64,000 nucleotides of DNA from Flavobacterium lindanitolerans (lineage in GTDB: Bacteria; Bacteroidota; Bacteroidia; Flavobacteriales; Flavobacteriaceae). Of this stretch, positions 58,942 through 64,000 are shown piece by piece. The stretch lies in NCBI RefSeq assembly GCF_002846575.1, contig NZ_PJND01000007.1, positions 1,178,001 to 1,242,000 on the forward strand, in the 5' to 3' direction. The position numbers and the translations under genes are program-made. Each line of letters starts with the position of its first letter. Position 1 is the first letter of the stretch. The notes below the pieces were generated by a model, which made no database searches, was not told the origin of the DNA, and saw only the letters and a list, made by a program, of their open reading frames with translations.

Positions 58942-59367
58942 ATGAATTTAAGAAAAAGCACAAGTTTGATTTTAGCACTTTTCCTGTTGGTTTCCAATAT
59001 GGGATTTGCTTTCAATGTGCATTTCTGTGGCGGAAAAGTTTCTTCCATTTCAGCGGCTTATAAAACTTCTGAAGTATGTGCCCTGCCTAAAAAGGAAACT
59101 ACTGAAAAGAAGTGTTGTGCCAAAAAAGCAGAAGAAGGAAAAAAATGCTGCTCTGATAAGAAAGTTGAACTTAAGAAAAAATCAGAACAGGTTGTTGTAA
59201 AAACCTTTTCATTTCATTCAGGACCTGCTGTTATATTCCAGGATTGGAAACCGGAAGTTTTTGGAAAGCCACTTCAGGCTCAAAAGCAGGAAAATATTGA
59301 ATACTATTGCGATGCCAATGCACCGCCCTTATTCAAGCTATATTCCCAGTATATTTTCTACGCGTGA
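58942..59367 (+). CDS. HYC_CC_PP family cysteine-rich exported protein
   Basis: The start is the ATG at 58942 (141 residues). It begins with a signal peptide (MNLRKSTSLILALFLLVSNMGFAF), then HFCGGK (Cys29), Cys46, a CC pair at ~58-59, a second CC pair at ~69-70 in a Lys-rich stretch, and a later NAPPLFK. The order H-x-C, CC, CC, PP gives this Bacteroidetes family its name. The metal ligands and the next two genes (TonB receptor with CC in the plug, HMA protein) suggest copper or another soft metal. This is inference from context. No enzyme motif is seen. Confidence 0.85.
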   Translation: MNLRKSTSLILALFLLVSNMGFAFNVHFCGGKVSSISAAYKTSEVCALPKKETTEKKCCAKKAEEGKKCCSDKKVELKKKSEQVVVKTFSFHSGPAVIFQDWKPEVFGKPLQAQKQENIEYYCDANAPPLFKLYSQYIFYA

Positions 59368-59432
59368 TTTGATAGATAATTCCGTAAAGCCTTTTATGGC
59401 TTAACTATAATTATACTATTAAATCTTTTTTT

Positions 59433-61682
59433 ATGCAAAAACAATTCATACTGCTGTTATGTCTTATCGTTTCTGCCGCTTCTTTTTCGCAAGAGTTGAA
59501 AGGGAAAATAACAGAAGGAACTGCTACAGGACAGCCAATCATTGGGGCCAGTATACAATGGCTCAACACCCAGATAGGTACAACTACTGATGTAAATGGA
59601 GACTTTTCCATTTCTTATAAGCCGGAATTTACAAAATTGGTGATTAGTTATGTTGGATTCTCAACAGACACGATTACTGTAAATTCTCCAAATTTTATTC
59701 ACCATTCCCTTGTTCAGAATAACGAGCTGGAAGAAGTGACGATTAACAAAGAGCGAAAAAGCCTTCAGAAATCGTATATGAAAACGGCCAACGTTACTAC
59801 AATGTCCAGCAAAGAATTGCTGAAAGCGGCTTGCTGTAACCTGGCAGAAAGCTTTGAGACGAATCCGTCAATCGATGTCAACTTTTCTGATGCTTTGACA
59901 GGAACAAAGCAGATTAAGATGTTAGGGTTAACAAGCCCTTATTTGATGATTACGGAAGAAAATCTTCCTTCGGTAAGAGGAGCTTCACAGGCTTATGGCC
60001 TTTCTTTTACGCCCGGAACCTGGGTGGAAAGCATCCAGATTACAAAAGGTGCGGGGTCTGTTGTTAACGGTTTTGAAAGTATTTCGGGACAGATCAATAC
60101 AGAGCTTATCAAACCTGTAAACGATATTCCTTTTTTCCTGAATGCCTATGGTTCTACAGACAGCCGTTTTGAACTAAATACCCACTTCAACAAAAAGGTA
60201 TCTGATAAATGGAGTACAAGTTTATTTCTTCATGGTAATGCCAGATTGGGTAAGAACGACATGAATGATGACGGATTTTTGGATAATCCGCTTTCAAAAC
60301 AAATTAACGTATTGAACAGATGGCAATATACCGACATGGAAAAAGGCTGGGTAAGCTTTTTGAATTTCAGATACATGAATGATGCAAAGCAGACCGGAGA
60401 GGTTGATTTTGATAAAGACCGCGATAAATTCACGACAAATTACTGGGGTTCTGAAATCAAAACACAGCGTTATGATGTTTCCGCAAAATTGGGTTATGTT
60501 TTTCCTGATATGCCTTACCAGAGTATCGGGTTCCAGACTTCTTTCAATGGTCATGACCAGGAATCGTATTTTGGTCTGAACAGGTATGATATCAATCAGA
60601 AAAGTTTTTATTCCAACCTGATTTTTAATTCCATTATCAGCAATACGCTGAATAAGTTTGCAACCGGGTTGAATTTTACCTATGACAAATACGATGAGTT
60701 TGTGGGCGTACCAAATATTGCAAGAGATTTCAACCGAATTGATAATTCTGTTGGTGCATTTTTTGAATATACTTATGATAATACCACAAACTTCAGTTTG
60801 GTTGCTGGCGCCAGAGTTGATAATCACAACCGATTAGGAACTTTTATTACGCCAAGAATCCATGCAAGATACAATCCGTGGGATAGGGCAGTATTGAGGG
60901 CTTCTGCAGGAAGAGGAAAACGTTCTGCGAATATTTTTGCAGAGAACCAACAGCTTTTTGCCAGTTCAAGGGTTTTTGATATTCTGAATACGGGAGGCAA
61001 AATCTACGGATTGGATGCGGAAATTGCATGGAATTACGGAGTCAGCTTTATGCAGGGTTTTACGCTTTTCAACAGGCCGGCAGAAGTTACTTTTGATTTT
61101 TACAGAACTGATTTCCAAAATCAGGCTGTTGTAGATTTGTATGCTAGTCCACAACAGGCTTTGTTTTATAACCTGGACGGAAAATCATTTGCCAACAGTT
61201 TACAGCTTGATTTTAATTATGAACTGGCAACACATTTTAATTTAAGAACGGCGTATAAGTTTTATGAAATTGAAACCGATTACCTAAGCGGAAGCGCGCA
61301 AAGACCGTTACAGGCGAAACATCGTTTCTTTGGTAACTTAGAGTATGAGACACATATCACGGATAAAGGGCAGCAATGGAAATTCGATTTTACATACAAT
61401 TGGCTTGGGAAACAACAGTTGCCAAATACGGCATCAAATCCTGCATCTGACAGGCTTCCGGACTATTCGCCATCTTTTTCTCTGATGAATGCCCAAATCA
61501 CAAGAACTTTTTCTTCTACCTTTGAAGTGTATGTTGGTGGTGAAAACATAGGGAATTATAAACAGGATAAGGCCATTTTAGGAAGTGATAATCCGTTTGG
61601 ACCAAATTTTGATAGTTCCATAATCTATGCGCCAATTTTTGGACAGATGTATTATGCAGGATTGCGATTTAAGATAAAATAA
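59433..61682 (+). CDS. TonB-dependent receptor with Cys-Cys plug motif
   Basis: This 749-residue outer membrane receptor has a signal peptide (to ~ASFSQ), a carboxypeptidase-regulatory-like domain (GKITEGTATGQPIIGASIQWLNT, ~23-90), a plug domain (~120-235) and a 22-strand-type barrel ending GQMYYAGLRFKIK. The plug carries KAACCNLAESFETNPSIDVNFSDA, with Cys134-Cys135 at its start, unusual for such plugs and matching the cysteine-rich neighbours. It probably imports a metal or metal complex using TonB energy. It follows the HYC_CC_PP gene by 65 bases and precedes the HMA gene by 30, so one operon is likely. Confidence 0.9.
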   Translation: MQKQFILLLCLIVSAASFSQELKGKITEGTATGQPIIGASIQWLNTQIGTTTDVNGDFSISYKPEFTKLVISYVGFSTDTITVNSPNFIHHSLVQNNELEEVTINKERKSLQKSYMKTANVTTMSSKELLKAACCNLAESFETNPSIDVNFSDALTGTKQIKMLGLTSPYLMITEENLPSVRGASQAYGLSFTPGTWVESIQITKGAGSVVNGFESISGQINTELIKPVNDIPFFLNAYGSTDSRFELNTHFNKKVSDKWSTSLFLHGNARLGKNDMNDDGFLDNPLSKQINVLNRWQYTDMEKGWVSFLNFRYMNDAKQTGEVDFDKDRDKFTTNYWGSEIKTQRYDVSAKLGYVFPDMPYQSIGFQTSFNGHDQESYFGLNRYDINQKSFYSNLIFNSIISNTLNKFATGLNFTYDKYDEFVGVPNIARDFNRIDNSVGAFFEYTYDNTTNFSLVAGARVDNHNRLGTFITPRIHARYNPWDRAVLRASAGRGKRSANIFAENQQLFASSRVFDILNTGGKIYGLDAEIAWNYGVSFMQGFTLFNRPAEVTFDFYRTDFQNQAVVDLYASPQQALFYNLDGKSFANSLQLDFNYELATHFNLRTAYKFYEIETDYLSGSAQRPLQAKHRFFGNLEYETHITDKGQQWKFDFTYNWLGKQQLPNTASNPASDRLPDYSPSFSLMNAQITRTFSSTFEVYVGGENIGNYKQDKAILGSDNPFGPNFDSSIIYAPIFGQMYYAGLRFKIK

Positions 61683-61712
61683 ACTAAGAATAAATAATTA
61701 AAAACAAAAAAT

Positions 61713-62054
61713 ATGAAAAAATTAATGATAGTGCTTTTCGTTTCCCTAATAGGATTTGCAGTACAGGCACAAGAGAAAAAGAATAAAAATGCAAAACATA
61801 CCGTTGAAGTTAAAGGCAACTGCGAGATGTGTAAAAAACGAATCGAAAAAGCTGCTTTTTCAGTTGCAGGTGTAAAATCGGCCAGCTGGGATATTGGAGA
61901 TAAGCAACTGCACCTTATTCTGAATGAAGAAAAAACATCCGAAGAGGAAGTGCAGAAAGCCATTGCCAAAGTGGGGCACGATACTGAAAAAGTAAAGGCG
62001 ACAGATGAAGACTATGCAAAGCTTCATACTTGTTGTGCTTACGAAAGAAACTAA
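61713..62054 (+). CDS. Heavy-metal-associated (HMA) domain protein, exported
   Basis: This 113-residue protein has a signal peptide (MKKLMIVLFVSLIGFAVQAQ) followed by an HMA ferredoxin-like fold: VEVKGNCEMCKKRIEKAAFSVAGVKSASWDIGDKQLHLIL (metal motif C-x-x-C at residues 37-40), then the second half VQKAIAKVGHDTEKV. A terminal CC pair (residues 107-108) adds two thiols. Such domains carry copper or related soft metals. Export to the periplasm makes it a likely metallochaperone working with the upstream TonB receptor. It has its own terminator. Confidence 0.92.
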   Translation: MKKLMIVLFVSLIGFAVQAQEKKNKNAKHTVEVKGNCEMCKKRIEKAAFSVAGVKSASWDIGDKQLHLILNEEKTSEEEVQKAIAKVGHDTEKVKATDEDYAKLHTCCAYERN

Positions 62055-62061
62055 AAACAGT

Positions 62062-62096
62062 AAAAAAATACCTTGAATTTTTTCAAGGTATTTTTA
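62062..62096 (+). terminator. Terminator of the metal-handling operon
   Basis: The 14-bp arms AAAAATACCTTGAA and TTCAAGGTATTTTT (62064-62077 and 62082-62095) enclose a 4-nt loop and end in T residues, 10 bases after the HMA gene stop. Confidence 0.9.
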
Positions 62097-62202
62097 CATC
62101 AATGGTCTGACAAAATAACGTGGGATTAACAGCTACCAGACGGATTGGAAAGATGCTGTCGGGATTGAGATATTGAGGATTGGAAATAAATAATTACATA
62201 GA

Positions 62203-63543
62203 ATGAAATCATTGAAGTATTCACTGGCTTTTTGCGGACTATCAGTCCTTTTCCTGTCGCAAAAAACGATTGCACAGGAACAACAGCCTGCACCGGAAAA
62301 ACCGAAACATGAATTTTGGCACGATAAGAAATTATACCTGAATGAAGACGGTTCCAATTATCTGAAGTTTGCAATGCTTTCCCAGGTTTGGATTAGAAAT
62401 CAGGAGTATAATCCGGGGACTACAATTTTTGATTCCCCTAAAACGGCCGGAACAGATATCGGTATCCGAAGATTCAGGGTTCAGATGTACGGACAGGTTG
62501 CAGACCGTGTTTTTATTTATGGGCAAATTGGCCAGAATAACTTCAATAATGTTTCCGACAGGAAACAGGGTTTTTTTATTCATGATGCATTGGGTGAATA
62601 TGCTATTGATAAAGAAAAGTTGTCTTTAGGAGCGGGCTTGTCTTCATGGACTGGATTGTCAAGATTTTCTGCTTCTTCCGTAGGTTCTATTATGGGTATT
62701 GATATACCGTTATTTCTTGAATCAACAAACGATGTAACAGACCAGTTTGTCAGAAAGCTTTCGTTTTATGCAAAAGGCAAGCTGGGTAAGTTAGACTATA
62801 GGATGGCTTTTGCACAGCCACTGGCCATACAGAAAAGTTCCGGCTATGTTGCGGCAATAAGTGAAAGGTCTAATTTTTCTCCGAAGCCGCCACAGATGCA
62901 ATTCAATGGTTATTTCCAGTACCAGTTTAAGGAACAGGAATCCAATCTGACACCTTACGCTACCGGAAGTTATTTAGGGAAAAAGAAAGTCTTCAATATA
63001 GGAGCCGGGATTGTATACCAGCAAGATGCCATGTGGCATAGAAATGCGGTCAATGATACTATTTATACAGATATGCTTCATTTGGCAGCAGATGTTTTTT
63101 ATGATACGCCAATAGGTTCAAGAGGTGAGGCGATAAGTTTCTACGGAAATTTTACGCATTATGATTTCGGAACCAATTACATCCGTAATGCCGCGCCAAT
63201 GAATCCTGCCAATGGAAGTAGTGATTCAGCTGTTTTGAATGGTAGCGGAAATGGTTTCCCGGCCTATGGAACAGGAAATGTTTTGTATGCACAGTTAGGC
63301 TACAAACTTAAAGATAACCTGATTGGAATGACAACTCTGATGCCGTATGTTGCAATCCAACATGCCCATTATGAAAGATTGAATAAGGATATGAGTTTTT
63401 ATGATATAGGCGTAAACTGGCTGTTAAACGGACAGACTTCAAAGTTTACGGTATCCTATCAGAATCGCCCGATATATAATACATCGGGCAATCTGACAGA
63501 CCATAAAGGAGCTTTTATCGCACAGTATCAAGTTTCTATTTAA
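62203..63543 (+). CDS. Outer membrane porin (OprP/OprO-like)
   Basis: This 446-residue barrel protein has a signal peptide ending near TIAQE. The barrel part has the porin-like pattern GTDIGIRRFRVQMYGQVADRVFIYGQIGQNNF and FIHDALGEYAIDKEKLSLGAGLSSWTGLSRF, recalling phosphate-selective porins O and P, and it ends HKGAFIAQYQVSI with a C-terminal aromatic-bearing strand. The substrate is not specified by sequence. It could relate to the preceding metal-handling genes, but a terminator separates them. It has no close promoter box I can name. Confidence 0.83.
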   Translation: MKSLKYSLAFCGLSVLFLSQKTIAQEQQPAPEKPKHEFWHDKKLYLNEDGSNYLKFAMLSQVWIRNQEYNPGTTIFDSPKTAGTDIGIRRFRVQMYGQVADRVFIYGQIGQNNFNNVSDRKQGFFIHDALGEYAIDKEKLSLGAGLSSWTGLSRFSASSVGSIMGIDIPLFLESTNDVTDQFVRKLSFYAKGKLGKLDYRMAFAQPLAIQKSSGYVAAISERSNFSPKPPQMQFNGYFQYQFKEQESNLTPYATGSYLGKKKVFNIGAGIVYQQDAMWHRNAVNDTIYTDMLHLAADVFYDTPIGSRGEAISFYGNFTHYDFGTNYIRNAAPMNPANGSSDSAVLNGSGNGFPAYGTGNVLYAQLGYKLKDNLIGMTTLMPYVAIQHAHYERLNKDMSFYDIGVNWLLNGQTSKFTVSYQNRPIYNTSGNLTDHKGAFIAQYQVSI

Positions 63544-63568
63544 TAGTTGGTTGGTTTTTTTAGTTGGT

Positions 63569-63599
63569 AAAATCCGAAGTTTAGGCTTCGGATTTTTTT
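63569..63599. terminator. Bidirectional terminator between porin and the partial gene
   Basis: The arms AAATCCGAAG and CTTCGGATTT with a 6-nt loop, followed by a T-run on the plus strand, lie between the two converging genes. The run overlaps the minus-strand stop codon. Confidence 0.85.
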
Positions 63600-64000
63600 A
63601 TTCCAAAGTGATTGTTCTGGTTTCTGAAATTAATTGCCCCTCGGCAGAAAAACCTTCAATAAGCAATTTTACGTTTTTTTGTCCCATATTTGGAATCTGA
63701 AATTTAAATTCCTTGCTGTCATGGGTATATATGGCAGGAATCCAATGAATTAATCCAAAATTTTGAAAGCCTCTGTTTTCAGTTGAAGTATACAGCTTAT
63801 TCTTAAAAGGTTCAATCTTTGAAAAAGCATTTTTTATTTCAAAAGGAATAGCGTTGTTTTTTTGTGGCGAATTGCTACCGCCTTTTTTCATATAAATTTT
63901 TATAATTCCGATATTGTTGTTTACAGATGGAACGATAGCATGTGCATTGATGTAAATTTCATCTACTTCATTCATTCTCATATTCAGAAGTAAATCAAAG
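63598..64000 (-). CDS. C-terminal end of a large secreted protein (partial)
   Basis: The frame is open to the window edge: upstream of the first internal ATG (63981) it reads FDLLLN without a stop, so only the C-terminus (~134 residues) is present. Segments GIIKIYMKKGGSN, FGLIHWIPAIYTHDSKEFKFQIPN and VKLLIEGFSAEGQLISETRTITLE resemble the TonB plug-like and final beta regions seen in Bacteroidetes MG2/alpha-2-macroglobulin-like or plug-domain proteins. The full length and function cannot be judged. It ends at a shared bidirectional terminator. Confidence 0.7.
   Translation of the reverse strand, partial: FDLLLNMRMNEVDEIYINAHAIVPSVNNNIGIIKIYMKKGGSNSPQKNNAIPFEIKNAFSKIEPFKNKLYTSTENRGFQNFGLIHWIPAIYTHDSKEFKFQIPNMGQKNVKLLIEGFSAEGQLISETRTITLE

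Overview
The window comes from a member of the Bacteroidetes, most likely a Flavobacteriaceae species close to Flavobacterium. The evidence is the gliding genes gldB and gldC, a type IX secretion (T9SS type B) sorting domain, an exosortase F pair, a short RpoD without region 1.1, a meso-diaminopimelate type MurE, AT-rich DNA, and many promoter-like TAnnTTTG boxes (the Bacteroidetes -7 element). I see no phage, transposase, CRISPR array, rRNA operon or known defence island. This is mostly core chromosome with a few lineage-specific accessory cassettes.

Layout. 1-8.0 kb (minus strand): a large secreted T9SS protein, phosphoglycerate mutase gpmI, and a DUF5916 outer-membrane-type protein. 8.0-12.0 kb: two different L,D-transpeptidases facing tail to tail, a GNAT acetyltransferase, tRNA-Gly(TCC), a long palindromic repeat, and peptidase E. 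12.1-18.5 kb: five tandem, overlapping paralogues (signal peptide, carboxypeptidase-regulatory-like domain, and a C-terminal domain with a YTPAERKLRTA motif), then a DUF6702 protein and an M1 metallopeptidase. 18.6-21.4 kb: tatA, a PAP2 phosphatase, an O-methyltransferase and rlmN. 21.4-22.6 kb (minus strand): an accessory cassette of one lipoprotein with a cysteine-framed hydrophobic C-terminus and two related two-helix mini-membrane proteins. 22.8-27.5 kb: a polyprenyl synthase, a retropepsin-like/PDZ protein, and an ECF sigma/anti-sigma-like/outer-membrane trio. 27.7-34.1 kb: dnaG (all four zinc ligands replaced), an orphan response regulator, nadE, gldBC, engB and an alpha/beta hydrolase.

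34.5-50.6 kb is a nearly complete division and cell wall (dcw) cluster: mraZ-rsmH-ftsL-ftsI-murE-mraY-murD-ftsW-murG-murC-ftsQ-ftsA-ftsZ. A probable MraZ operator of TGGTA repeats with a 10-bp period lies upstream. murF and ddl are not in the cluster. 50.7-57.8 kb holds a YqeY-like protein, tRNA-Arg(TCG), an MtfA-like peptidase, rpe, rpoD, pnp, rpsO and a GAF/fRMsr-like protein. 57.9-64 kb holds the exosortase F pair, a cysteine-rich metal-handling group (HYC_CC_PP protein, TonB receptor with a CC motif in its plug, heavy-metal-associated protein), a porin, and the C-terminal end of a protein that runs off the window.

How it works together. The dcw block supplies lipid II precursors (MurE, MurD, MurC, MraY, MurG), septal synthesis (FtsW, FtsI) and the divisome (FtsZ, FtsA, FtsQ, FtsL), with MraZ as the likely local repressor. 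RpoD is encoded in the same window as the TTG/TAnnTTTG promoters it presumably reads. The best candidates for undescribed biology are the five-paralogue array beside the M1 peptidase, the lipoprotein/mini-membrane cassette, the cysteine-rich TonB group, and the zinc-less primase N-terminus.
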